Shown piece after piece: positions 32,740 to 42,959 of a DNA stretch of 64,000 nucleotides (its first letter is position 1; the number at the start of each line of letters is the position of its first letter). Made by a program: the position numbers and the translations under genes. This stretch comes from Anodontia alba (Eukaryota > Mollusca > Bivalvia > Lucinida > Lucinidae), in NCBI GenBank assembly GCA_964016985.1, contig OZ024821.1, positions 127,426,555 to 127,490,554 of the forward strand. The letters run 5' to 3'. A model generated the notes under the pieces. The model worked only from the letters and a program-made list of their open reading frames with translations, did not search any database and was not told the DNA's origin.

Positions 32740-32964
32740 AAAATGAATGAATACACATGATTTTCCGCCATTTTTGACCAGGGAGGCAACATTTTTTATT
32801 TTCTTGTTTGCTTTTCTGTACATTCAACCGCTTCTGTGCAGTCTGATCAGGGCCTTCTCATTTCTCTACCAAGTCTTTCTCTAGATGAATACCGTATGCC
32901 GTAATCAGACTGTATCAATGCGCAAGTTGATCTGAAGTTTTCACTGTTCGCATACGCAGTAAAG

Positions 32965-33092
32965 CCTATTTGTTTTTTGTTGTTTTTTGTTGTTTTTTTT
33001 GTTTTTTGTTTTTTTTTTTTTTTTTGTTTGTTTTTTTTTTTGTTGTTTTTTTGTTTTTTGTTTTTTTCTTTTTATGTTTTTGGGGTTTTTTT
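32965..33092. repeat. T/G-rich low complexity
   Basis: Long TTTTTGTTGTTTTT runs. The partner copy at about 14390 has only a short A-rich tract, so it has expanded here. Confidence 0.9.
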
Positions 33093-33129
33093 TCCTGGCG
33101 AACTCAGGTAATTTGATTAGAAAATGATC

Positions 33130-33265
33130 AAATTGGCCCTGCTACAGGTCCTCGGCCAATCGCATTGGCCTTTGGACAGCTGTATTGGCCCTCGGCATCA
33201 CCTCGGGCCAATTCAGCCATCCTCAGACCAATACGACTGCCCTCGGACCTGTAACAGAGCCAATA
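33130..33265. repeat. Imperfect palindrome with ATTGGCC motifs
   Basis: TTGGCCCTGCTACAGGTCC against GGACCTGTAACAGAGCCAAT. Inside are repeated CTCGG(C/A)CCAAT units. Probably another fold-back element. Confidence 0.7.
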
Positions 33266-33578
33266 TGAAAATTCATTTCCTACTTATTACTTACTGTGCA
33301 TGCACTGACAATGTGTAATGCTTTCATTACTGTATTGTATATTTACAAAGGCGACTGATATCTAAGAATCTGAAGCTATTTATCAAGCTCCTTGCAAAAT
33401 AGAAAACCTACAGGATTACTTACTACCGAATACGGAACAGACAGGAACGGAAAATCTATAAAATCATTTTTCAGGAAAGGCAATACAGTTTATTTGAATA
33501 GACAGGTATGGTACTAAAGGACAAACAAATAGGAGGATTTCTGAGGGGATTCGGGTTCAATAAATTACTATACTTACC
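33266..33578. other. End of inverted-repeat spacer
   Basis: No repeat family or gene recognised. Confidence 0.4.
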
Positions 33579-33718
33579 CATCGAGGCGGTTCTAACGAGT
33601 ACCCACAATCTATGTTTTTGAGCAGAAATATGAAAAATATCAGAGTTTTTTATCTGAAAATTTTCAGTTTTTGATGGTGAAATTTTCAATATATTTGAAT
33701 AGGCGTGTTTTCGTAATG
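33579..33718 (-). mobile_element. Half family A element
   Basis: Only the segment from the hairpin apex to TTTTCGTAATG is present. Confidence 0.85.
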
Positions 33719-34368
33719 AGCTGTGCTTCGTGATTGTGGCTGTTCCTGAATCTTCATAGTCATTTTCGCAGCGCATGCTCAGGATATGCGCAACGTATTC
33801 TTGGTCCGAGCTAATTCCTTTAAAGGAGAACAGACACACTTTCATGCAAGACAACTCTAATTTATCGTCCGCCGCCTGAAAACTCTAAATGAAAGAATTT
33901 GCTCCCCGCGAAATTCTTCCATTTTAAAGTAGACCCCTTTTAAGAAGCGGCTTGGCAAACAGGAAGTCCGAAAAAAATGTCTCCCATGTAAAGGATGGTG
34001 GAAAGCGAATAATATATATGCAGTCCCTTTAAAATCTAGAAGATCCAAGTATCCTTTTCAGTGAACTGCACATTTTCTGAAGAGATTGTAAGTGCTGTCG
34101 CCTCTAGGCGCACGCAAACCTATATGCCTCTTTTTTGTACACCAGTAAAGAAAAAAAAAATTGAGACACAACGTGAGCAAAATTCTCTCCTTTTAGAGTA
34201 GACTTCTTTTCTAAAGGAAGGCGAAAACAATTTTGATAGAATTATCAAGCCCCTGGAATGTAGCCATTCGCCTAAAGTGGCAGAACCGCTACAGAATTCC
34301 CTTCCATCTTGTTTTATTGATTTTTGTTTTTGTTGTTGTTTTGTTTTGTTGTTGTTGTTTTGTATGTT

Positions 34369-34370
<2 letters not shown>

Positions 34371-34423
<53 letters not shown>

Positions 34424-34600
34424 TTGTTTTTTTTTTTTTTTTTTGTTTTTTTTTTTGTTTTTGTTTTTTTGTGTTTTGTTGGTTTTTGTTTCGTTGTGTG
34501 TGTGTGTGTGTGTTGTTGTTGTTTTTTTGTTTTGTTTTGTTTTTGTTTTGTTTGTTTGTTTTTGTTGTAGTTGTTTTTCTTTTTGCATATACTGAAGGTA
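34371..34600. repeat. (TTTA)n and T/G low complexity
   Basis: About 14 ATTT units followed by T-runs and (GT)n. It is the expanded complement of 29865-30060. Confidence 0.9.
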
Positions 34601-34608
34601 GATTGCTT

Positions 34609-34827
34609 AATCCATTTAAGCCTAGCGTCCCATAAAAGGACATTGCCAAACAGTGTAGTTCCAGATCAGCCGCCACGTTTTGCGGCGTCTGATCAGTGTC
34701 TACACTGTTTGCAATAAATTCATGAATTTTAATAAAACATGCTAATAAAAAGTAATTAGACCCCCTTCTGTTGGAAATGGACCTGTCCAAAGAATTTAGG
34801 TAGAAGTCCGCTCGGCATAAATGGGTT
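34609..34827. mobile_element. Family D MITE (right arm copy)
   Basis: TTAATCCATTTAAGCC and GCATAAATGGGTT ends; CCAAACAGTGTAGTTCCAGA hairpin. Confidence 0.8.
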
Positions 34828-35059
34828 GATCCAAATTTTTAACTCTTTCCCCATTTGTGGCGACTTTTGTCGTCTGCTGATAACCTTTGCAAATAGTTTG
34901 GACCCAGACCAGGCCCGACAAAACGTCGGGCCTGATCTGGATCCAAGCTGTTTGATACTCTGATGGTATTCCTGAAAAATTTCTTTGAAAAAAAAATCAT
35001 GCAAAATTACCCAGCATGCAAAGAGTTAAATTGTATGACAGTTCATATATATCTGACGG

Positions 35060-35261
35060 CAATGATGATGATTGATGTTTTACGTCTCTTTAAACAGTAT
35101 TTAAGTCATATCGAGACGATGAAGGATATATATTACAAGACTCTGTGCAGCGAGGCACCCTACAGTCACTCGCTGATTTCCATGTCTAGCATGTCTAGTT
35201 GGGGATTTGAACCCAGGACCTCGCGACCCGAAGTCAGGAGCGTTAGCAGTAAGACCGTGCG
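35060..35261 (-). mobile_element. tRNA-derived SINE (right arm copy)
   Basis: Minus-strand copy of 29198-29402. Box B is changed by one base (GGGTTCAAATCC). Its head abuts the left terminus of the DIRS-like element. Confidence 0.6.
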
Positions 35262-35544
35262 GAAACCTCATCCAAACGGCAATTTCACTTCACTACGCTT
35301 TACTTACCATTCCAAAGATACTTTTGAATTCGTCCCCCGACTACATCGACCTTAACCCGCAAACGCTTGAGTGAGCAAGATCTGAATTATCTCCCTTCGT
35401 CAAGCGCATGTATTTGTCAGTTTATCTTCCGGCGTGGAACTGAAAACATCGGCTTATCGTTACAGCTAAATGAACTCAAGAAGATTATTTATTTTAATTT
35501 TATTAAGTTATTGGTTGGTAAGTCTGTTGACCAGAGATATTGTC

Positions 35545-37014
35545 ATGTCTCAGAAACAGGTTTCTACGGCGTTGGCAGCCGATATACAACGGGTTATTGA
35601 CGACAGTTGCGAGGCTGATACCGGAAATGAGATATTGCAAATGGGGACTTCCAACACTGACACGTGTAAGGAAAAACCTTCCAGAAAGACAAGTACGACG
35701 AAGTCTCGTTCGTCTTCATCGTCTTCTTCCAATAAACCCAAAGAAGAGCAAAAGAAGGAATCAGTTGACAAACGCATAGATTCGTTAGAGAAAAAAAATG
35801 GAAGAACAGCTTACTTCAGTTCTACAGATTGTGCAATCTTTGGGAAATTCTCATAGTCAACAGGATACTGGGGCTGTTATAGCCAGTCAGACACCTGTTT
35901 TTCAGGCTGACCACCTTTTGGGGGTGCATGAACCTGTTTCTGAGAGGGATGCGCAGACCTTTAATTTCCATTGAAAATGACTTAGACAGAAATTTTGAGA
36001 TACAGCACCGTACAGAGATACAGAGTAGACCTGATAACCTGTTATCGTTAACACCGGGACAAAGAGAGAAAGACTCTTTGGGACATCTCAGACAGTGGTA
36101 ATGAATCTAAGTCATGTCGAAGTGCTGATACAGGGGAGTCGGGTGTTGAACACCAGAATCAAAACGTTTTTGTCATGCATCTTGCAGACAAACCCTTGGA
36201 TAACACTCGGAATATTCTTTCAGGCTTATTCGGCGAAGATGCAGGTTTGAAACAGACAAGTGAAACAGGCATCTGCCTTGATTGATATTTTGGCAAAATC
36301 ATGGCGTTGTGAAAATCCTGAAAAGCTATCAGCTTACAAGGAAGAATACAAATTTGTCTTTCCTGTTCATGAAAATTCTGCAGCCATGTTACAGGTTCCA
36401 AGTTTAGACGAGTTGTTAGAGCCGATGTTGAGTAAAAAGTATGGAAACAAGGCAGTCAAAGGCTGAGGAAAGAGTAGACAGTTGGCTACACTTAAGGCTA
36501 TAGAATGTGTCGCGTATCAGGGGCAGATGGCAGCGAGATACGGCTTGATTTCTGTTCTTTTATTCAACAGGCTCTCGGTAATTTGTTAAATAAACTTCAG
36601 TCTGATAACTTTAACTTAGATAGTGCAATTCAGTCAGTACGTGACATCTTTGCCATGACTACCAAAGCCTTAGATCATGTTGGTCGTTTGGGAGCGTTTC
36701 ACCATATTATTCGACGGGAGGCTGCTGCGTCTGATACAGGCCTTAATAACTTGAGAGATATTCAAGCAAAAGTTTTATATTTGCCATTAACAGGAGATGG
36801 TGTTTTTGGCAAGGGTTTAGAGGCCAATCTCAAGAAACGAAAAGAGCAAAAGGATCAGTTATCTGATCTTGTACCTGAGTTGGCAGACTCTAGAACTACT
36901 GACAATTCACGAAAGAGAAAATCATATGATAACAAAACTTCTTGGAGCAATAAGAGGCAGCGTACTGATTTTTTCAAACAAGTCTTCATATCAGCCAAGA
37001 TCCTATCCATTATA
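35545..37014 (+). pseudogene. DIRS-like ORF1 (gag-like), frameshifted
   Basis: Starts MSQKQVSTALAADIQRVIDD, then a Ser/Lys-rich disordered stretch and a coiled-coil-like DKRIDSLEKK. The A8 run at 35791-35798 shifts the frame; the continuation (MEEQLTSVLQIVQSLGNSHS) is in another frame. Later pieces, at 36260-36466 (SWRCENPEKLSAYKEEYKFV) and 36505-37014 (DNFNLDSAIQSVRDIFAMTT, then GAFHHIIRREA), are in further frames. The 3' part is Lys/Arg-rich (RKRKSYDNK). I see no CCHC zinc knuckle. It is assigned as ORF1 from position and from its resemblance to DIRS-type ORF1 proteins. The reading is damaged in at least three places. Confidence 0.65.
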
Positions 37015-37109
37015 TAGCCGATACAGTGGGGACAAGAAATCTTCTTATGATTATAATGAAAAGAACTCCAAGGACACTAGTAGTTCCTTTCGAATCCCTA
37101 ACAGACCAA

Positions 37110-38250
37110 GGACATGACTCAAAGGTACATTTTTACCAACAGCGTCTTCAGATACCTGTCGGGGGTCGTCTCAGATTTTTCCTGGAAAATTGGAAAAAAA
37201 TTATAAACGATCAATGGGTTTTAGCAGTAATAAAGGAAGGTTACAAACTCGAGTTCACACAAAACCCTCCTCAATCGGGGATAAGAGAAACTTTAGTCCC
37301 GAGCAGAAATTTAGATATATTAAATGCCGAAGTGGCAGAATTATTAAGAAAAAATGCTATAGAAAAGGTACCCATTAACGACAGAGAATGCGGTTTCTAC
37401 AGCACATTTTTTCTGGTACCAAAAAGAATGGAAAAATGAGACCGGTGATAAATCTGAGACACTTGAACAGGTATCTGAAGAAAGAACATTTCAAAATAGA
37501 TACCATGACAAAAGTTCTAAATCTAGTGAAACCAAACGATTGGACAATCTCTCTGGATTTAAGCGAGGCATATATGCATATTTCCATCTTCCAGGGTCAC
37601 GGAAAATGTCTTTGTTTTTGCATAGCAGGCCAGTGTTACCAGTAAAAATGTCTATGTTTTGGTCCCACAACGGCTCCGAGAGTGTTTACAAAAATAATGT
37701 CAGTCGTGACAGCACCTTTAAGGACTCAGAACATCAGACTGGCCATTACGAAAACACGCCTAATCAAATATATGGAAAATTTCACCTCCAAAAAAATGAA
37801 ATTTTCAGATAAAAAACTGATATTTTTCATATTTCCGCTCAAAACATAGATTGTGGGTACTCGTTAGAACTGCCTCGAGTACCCACCATCAATGTTTTAT
37901 GCAGTAATAAGAAAAATAATGTATACCCCTGTAAACCCCAGTTTTACTATATAAAAGTGGGGTTTTAAGGGGTCAAAATTATATAGGCATGTTTTCGTGA
38001 TGATCTTCTGGACGATTGGTTAGCCGTCAAACAGATGAGAAGTCTTCTTTTTCAAGATCGAGAGAGATGCCTGAATTTTCTGACTTCACTAGGTTTCCTA
38101 GTAAACAAAGAGAAATCAGAACTAGTTCCCAAACAGGATATAGTATACATAGGGGGCGCTTTTCATTTCAAGTTGGGAATAGTGACACCAACTCCAGAAA
38201 GAATAAAGAAGTTAGTTTCTGCGATAAAGAACTTATGTAGGGGTTAAAAT
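37110..38250 (+). pseudogene. DIRS-like reverse transcriptase, interrupted
   Basis: RT motifs in order: a lead-in GIRETLVPSRNLDILNAEV; FLVPK followed by MRPVINLRHLNRYLK (motif 1-2); WTISLDLSEAYMHISI with the first catalytic Asp (37540-37590); CFGPTTAPRVFTKIM (motif B, 37660-37705, in a shifted frame); and LLDDWLAVKQM with the catalytic Asp pair (about 38006-38035). After that comes the thumb-like FLTSLGFLVNKEKSEL. Frameshifts lie near 37430 and 37640. A family A element sits at 37744-38002, immediately before LLDDWL, separating motif B from the active-site loop. LDDW rather than the YMDD of retroviruses fits the DIRS group. Confidence 0.82.
37744..38002 (+). mobile_element. Family A element inside the RT domain
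   Basis: CATTACGAAAACACGCC to TTTTCGTGATG. Central stem partly deleted (GAACTGCCTCGAGTACCC). The flanks (GACTGGC and ATCTTCTGG) show no clear target duplication. Confidence 0.88.
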
Positions 38251-38271
38251 CGAGCAAGAGATTTTCTTCAC

Positions 38272-39130
38272 ATGGGGATCATGGCATCATGTCTAGAACT
38301 GATACCAAATGCTCGTCTCTTCATGAGACCCATTCAGTTGCACCTTCTAGCATTCTGGAGCCATGCATCCATGGATCTCGAGGCCTTCATCCCAATTACA
38401 CGACATCTAAAATCTCATCTGCAATGGTGGTTAAATCCAGCAAACACCATGAAGGGCAGATCTTTACAACATAAACACACTCAAATAACAATTTCTACAG
38501 ATGCTTCCAAACAGGGGTACGGGGGCCATGTGGGCAATCATTACATTCAGGGGACATGGTCAGAATCCCAGCAGAAACTACACATCAATCTTCTGGAGTT
38601 GGAGGCTGTATTCCTAACTATGAAACATTTTCTTCCAATTCTCAAGAACAATACTGTTCTGATAAGAAGCGACTCAACTACTGTAGTACAGTATATCATG
38701 AAACAGGGGGCACAAAATCTCCTCTCCTATGTTACAGGACCTGGGATCTATGAAACTTGGCAACACAAAACAACATACACATCAAAGCAGCTCATGTTTT
38801 AGGTTGCCGGAGCATATTAGCAGACCAGTTGTCAAGAATCAAAATTCAGGCAACAGAATGGATGCTACACAAATCATTGGTTCAAAAAATATTTCATTTA
38901 TGGGGTTTTCAACTGATAGATCTTTTTGCATCGATAAGAAACAAACACTCCGATATTCTGTTCTTGGATTCCGCATCAAGAAGCTCTAGCTCTGGATACT
39001 CTGTCAATCTCTTGGGAGAACATGTTTGCTTATGCTTATCCTCCCATTTGTCTGATTCCAAAAGTCCTGAAACATATGGAGCAGTTTCACTGCCAAGTGA
39101 TTCTGATAGCTCCAAAATGGCCACGCAGGA
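38272..39130 (+). pseudogene. DIRS-like RNase H and connector
   Basis: The first part (LFMRPIQLHLLAFWSHASM and on) leads to an RNase H fold. It has ISTDASKQGYGGHVGNHY with the first catalytic Asp, GTWSESQQKLHINLLELEA with the catalytic Glu, and VLIRSDSTTVVQYI with the next Asp. In another frame follow HVLGCRSILADQLSRI (the late RNase H Asp), EWMLHKSL, and WGFQLIDLFASIRNKHSDIL. The last is the connector seen between RNase H and the recombinase in DIRS elements. Frameshifts near 38735 and 38990. The motifs are well preserved, so inactivation is recent relative to the ORF1 damage or purely by indels. Confidence 0.8.
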
Positions 39131-40275
39131 TTGGTACACCGATCTATTACAACTATCAGTAGCTTGTCCAAGGAAGCTGCCACTTTGGCAAAATCTACTA
39201 CAACAACCAAATTCAACGATAAATCATCCCAACCCAGAAGTATTCAGTCTTCATGCTTGGCTTCTATCGACAGAAGTTTCCAAGAAAAAGGATTTTCTAG
39301 CAAGTCTAGAAAACTCTTATCAGCTTCTTGGAGACAGGGCACACAAAAAGATTACAATGGGAAAGTTAACAAGTTCAGTAGCTGGTGTCATGAACGATAA
39401 ATTGATCCCTATTCTACCTCTTTAACCCAAGTGGCAGATTTCTTGACAGATCTGTTTGACAGTGGCTTATAATATAGAACTATTGCAGGCTACAGGTCTA
39501 TGCTTTCGGCAGTATTGCAACCAATCGGAAACATTCCGGTAGGTCAGCATCCACATATAATCAGACTGCTGAAAGGAGTCTTCAATTCTAGACCTCCAAA
39601 AGTTAAACTGTTACCCGAATGGGACTTACTCTTGAAAAGACTCCAGAAAGAACCTTTTGAGCTATTGAGCAAAGCTTCACTTAAAATTAACACTTTCAAA
39701 ACTATTTTCCTCATGGCAATATCTACTTTCAGAAGATGCGGAGATTTACAGTCACTTTAACTAGGAGAAGGCTCAGTTCATGTACAGAAAAAGGGGTTAC
39801 TTTTATACGCCAAGGGTTGGCAAAACAAGATAGAGAAAGACATCTCAATTATTTGTTCCTGCTTTTGAGGAAAATTCTCGCTTGGATCCAAAAAGAGCAT
39901 TGTATTGGTATCTGAAGAAAACTGAATTTTTAAGGAAAAAATCTGACGGAACGATTTTCTTAGCTCTTAATAAACCTCATCATGCTGTGTCTACACAGAC
40001 AATATCTAACTGGATTGTTAAAACCATAAAAATGGCATATGACGATAAGAACATGAAAGTGAAAGCTCATTCTACTAGGGCTATTGGTCCATCTTGGGCT
40101 CTCTATAAAGGAGCCTCCATGAAAGCAATTCTTGAGGTAGCAGATTGATTGGAGCAAGGAATCTACTTTTACAAAGTTCTGTTTAAGGAACCTGGATTTC
40201 CAAGTTTTAAAACAGTGAAATTATTTATCAAAGAGGTTATCATACCGGCGGGTTTCCATTGGAGATTTGTTTTCT
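39131..40275 (+). pseudogene. DIRS-like tyrosine recombinase, inactivated
   Basis: The N-terminal SAM-like domain covers SWRQGTQKDYNGKVNKFSSW to IAGYRSMLSAVLQPIG. The catalytic core starts FKTIFLMAISTFRRCGDLQS (first catalytic Arg) and continues with KAHSTRAIGPSWALYKGASM (H-x-x-R at 40068-40079). In-frame TAA codons lie at 39398-39400 and 39470-39472, with a third stop at about 39758. Frameshifts fall near 39800-39830. A duplicated TGAT at about 40145 shifts the frame just before the conserved Trp. The position where the nucleophilic Tyr should be reads Cys (TTC TGT), with another indel beside it. Known family role: strand exchange during integration of circular DNA. This copy is catalytically dead. 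Confidence 0.8.
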
Positions 40276-40640
40276 GTTGAATATTGAACAATGAAATACG
40301 GGTAAAAGGATGTGTGCCCAGAATATAGGGGATATGGGTATACATGTAAATACTTATAAATATTTGGAGGTGAAACAGAGACCAAGATAAGGTGAATGTG
40401 TGTTATTTATATGAATGTCAGAAGAATCTGACAACTGTGATATAGTTCACAAAATATTCATTTCATCAGTTGTTTTCAAGACAGAACTCCTATTATTCAG
40501 CATGAAATTCTGGGAAAGATTTTGTCTATAGATTCATCATCATCATCATCATGTTGAACTTTTCTATAATACCACAAGAAATTTCCACACTCCGCCCTTG
40601 TAGAAGGATTGCTTTGGAATCTGTGGAATTCAAATCTGTG
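40276..40640. other. DIRS 3' untranslated region
   Basis: Non-coding, ending in an ATCATCATCATCATC-type run near 40535. Confidence 0.5.
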
Positions 40641-40681
40641 GTATCTTTGGAACGGTAAGTAAAGCGTAGTGAAGTGAAATT

Positions 40682-40975
40682 GGAAAATTTGTAAACAAGT
40701 TTACAATTTTATGAACGTAGCTTTACTTACCATTCCAGGTTTCCCTCCGTCCACCCCTGGGAAATTTCTGGAATGTTGGGTTGGGTTTAACTTTTTCAGT
40801 ACCCCGCCTAATAAACTGACAAATACATGCGCTTGACGAAGGGAGATAATTCAGATCTTGCTCACTCAAAGTTTGCGGGTTAAGGTCGATGTAGTCGGGG
40901 GACTTATTCAAAAGTATCTTTGGAATGGTAAGTAAAGCAACGTTCATAAAACTGTAACTTGTTTACAAATTTTCC
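40682..40975. mobile_element. Palindrome-ended unit containing an inverted DIRS 5' end
   Basis: Arms of about 55 bp: GGAAAATTTGTAAACAAGTT...TTTACTTACCATTCCA against TGGAATGGTAAGTAAAGC...AACTTGTTTACAAATTTTCC. Between the arms, 40798-40930 is the inverse of about 35300-35440 (the DIRS 5' end). It directly follows the right terminus. It could be the internal complementary region typical of DIRS elements or a separate mini-element. Confidence 0.7.
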
Positions 40976-41675
40976 AATTTTGCATTATTATGTAATCTCT
41001 AAATGTTGCAAAATTGATGAGACGTTAATAAATAATACAGCGGACTTGTTAAGATGGAGCACTTGACGATTTTTTGTGATAATTTTCTCCAGTTCTCCAT
41101 AAAAACATATGTTATGAGTACTCATTAGAAGCGCCTCGCTCGCCGCTTCTAATGAGTACTCTTAACATCTTTTTATGGAGAAATAAATAAAATATCCCAA
41201 AAGAATCACCAAATACTCCCCCTTAGCTCGTCTATTGTCATATATCTGATCTGTCGACCCATAAAACTGATGTACCACTATTAATATCCTTTTGTCACTC
41301 AGGCCAAATGTATCAAACCCCAACCCACCTAACACACTTTCTTCCACAAATAATAAATTGCTGCTGATATATCTGTTTCTTTAATTTGGAATTTTTCGGC
41401 CCAGACAACACTTTTATGGTCATATGGAGCCCGTTAGTCAATCACAAACCTAGTCCTCTAAGAGGTTAATCAGTACTTTTTGTACATTCTTTAGCAGCTG
41501 CCCTTCTTGATTCTTCGGAAGGGGGAGAATGACAGTAGAGAAATTATTTCACGAGCATTCTACACTAAAGTTATGTGGCCGAGCTGAGTTTCGGATTTGC
41601 GACCCCGGATCTGCCGTCAAATGGTCTACTGACTTACTGTGGAGCCCGGATGTTGTTGATATAAAGCTAAAAGTA
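40976..41675. other. Intergenic, one G element, no gene
   Basis: Apart from the G element, the sequence around 41400-41540 (GAGGTTAATCAGTACTTTTT) recurs near 12760 and 50355. No coding exon supported. Confidence 0.45.
41101..41175. mobile_element. Family G fold-back element
   Basis: AAACATATGTTATGAGTACT and its inverted partner around GCGCCTCGCTCGCCGC. Confidence 0.75.
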
Positions 41676-41886
41676 CCTTTAATCTTAATACTTTCTGGGC
41701 TAATTCAGCAGACGAAAACCTTATTATATTTTTTTTTTTTTTTTCCAGAAAACTTGATTTGACATTTCATGCAAATGGTCTCCAAGACAATTTGCATGTA
41801 ATGTCAAATCCTCTTTTCTGGGAAAAAGATAGAAAAATATTTCAGTATGTCGTCTGCTAAAATTTTACCCAGAGTGTTAAGCGTTC
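41676..41886. mobile_element. Family C MITE
   Basis: CAGCAGACGAAAACC; hairpin CATGCAAATGGTCTCCAAGA / CAATTTGCATG; GTCGTCTGCTAAAATTTTACC tail. Confidence 0.7.
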
Positions 41887-42204
41887 AAGTATCTTTTTAT
41901 CACTAACACGCTCATGTATTCCTATCAGGTTGACTGTCAAGGATCGGCGTGATAAACAATATAAATTGTGTTATAAAGTTGAAGGTTCGGTGAGTCTCTA
42001 CCAAGTTCAAATAAAGTAGGATACTCATTTAACAGGTATTTACGTTTTGTCATATACATGTTTATAGGCTTAAAATAAACCTTGTCCGGTGAGCAGAGAC
42101 TTCTAGTTCCCAGCTGTGTACCGTCAAATAGAGGTACACATAACAGATCGCCTAACATGCTAACAAGACGGTTATATTTTGACATATGTAAGTTAACACC
42201 AACA

Positions 42205-42355
42205 GAAACTGTCGATTTTGACATTTCATGCAATATTGTCTTCTTAGGAGACAATTATCATGAAATGTCAAAACAAATTTTCTTTTAAAAATAAGAAAAC
42301 TATTTAAAAATGCCGTCTGCAGAAAAAAAGAATTTCCCAGCATGCTTAGTGTTTA
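42205..42355. mobile_element. Family C MITE, 5' truncated
   Basis: GACATTTCATGCAATATTGT / GAGACAATTATCATGAAATG hairpin and CAGCATGCTTAGTGTTTAAA end. Confidence 0.65.
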
Positions 42356-42711
42356 AAGTTTTTTGGATTTGCAAAATTGTATATCAGATTTATGCCAAGA
42401 GACAGGATACAGGAAAGCCTGCTATGTTTTTATGATAAAGCATTGTCACCGAGGTAAACCCGAAGTCTCTTATTTCGGAGGTAAACGGTGACAGACATGG
42501 CGGAACAGGGTCTGTATTTTACCTATTACGTAAAGATCAGCTTTGCAGAACGAAAAACGAAACAACATAGAGACGTTTCTGGATAGAATGATAAAACCAC
42601 AGAACCCGTTAGATTAATTTGAACTGTGTCCGTAGAAATCAAAGCCAGTTTTGAAATGGCAACTTCATCATTTTCAAAGATGAAGGAACTCTTTTCGATT
42701 TTCTACACAAT

Positions 42712-42926
42712 AATTGTATGTTGAGTGTACTCATTAGAATCGCCTCGATGAGGCGATTCTAATGAGTACACACAACATACAATTCCATGATAAAATAAGA
42801 AAAAAAAACCTAAATATTTGTTTTCTTGAGCTATTGGAAGAATTATGTAAGGACTGAACAAAGAGTTCGAATCATGCACGGTAAACGAGCCATCCGTGTT
42901 CGAGCCATTGAGGTTATACTGTAGAT
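42712..42926. mobile_element. G hairpin plus right half of a P element
   Basis: TTGTATGTTGAGTGTACTC fold-back (42712-42790), then GAGTTCGAATCATGCACGGT to CATTGAGGTTATACTGTA. The latter matches 1500-1578 of the complete P copy; the left P end is missing. Confidence 0.6.
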
Positions 42927-42959
42927 GTTTACAAACTAGTGATGTTGGTAACATTTTTT

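Larger units (their letters stand above)
32483..33122 (-). repeat. Inverted copy of the Hes 3' flank
   Basis: Counterpart of 14357-15207, lacking about 310 bp. It contains the B element at 32530 and an E-like hairpin remnant near 32840-32950. It ends at CAGGTAATTTGATTAGAAAA. Confidence 0.8.
33579..35805 (-). repeat. Right arm of the large inverted repeat
   Basis: Mirror of 28654-30799. It begins exactly at the apex of the A-element hairpin (CCATCGAGGCGG) and runs into ORF1 of the DIRS-like element. It retains a complete GCCCGACAAAACGTCGGGC hairpin near 34915, where the left arm has lost one side. Confidence 0.92.
35281..40681 (+). mobile_element. Degenerate DIRS/Ngaro-type retrotransposon
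   Basis: About 5.4 kb. Terminal inverted repeats of 41 bp: AATTTCACTTCACTACGCTT at 35281 and AAGCGTAGTGAAGTGAAATT ending at 40681, one mismatch over the 41. There is no integrase and no LTR. Gene order is ORF1, reverse transcriptase, RNase H, then a tyrosine recombinase, the arrangement of DIRS-order elements. These replicate through a circular DNA intermediate and insert by site-specific recombination without target duplication. Every ORF is broken. A family A element interrupts the RT, and stops and frameshifts interrupt the recombinase. This copy cannot move by itself. Confidence 0.88.

Noticed and set aside
35281..40681. LTR retrotransposon or endogenous retrovirus
   Set aside because: No LTRs, integrase, protease or envelope. 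Inverted termini plus a tyrosine recombinase indicate the DIRS order.
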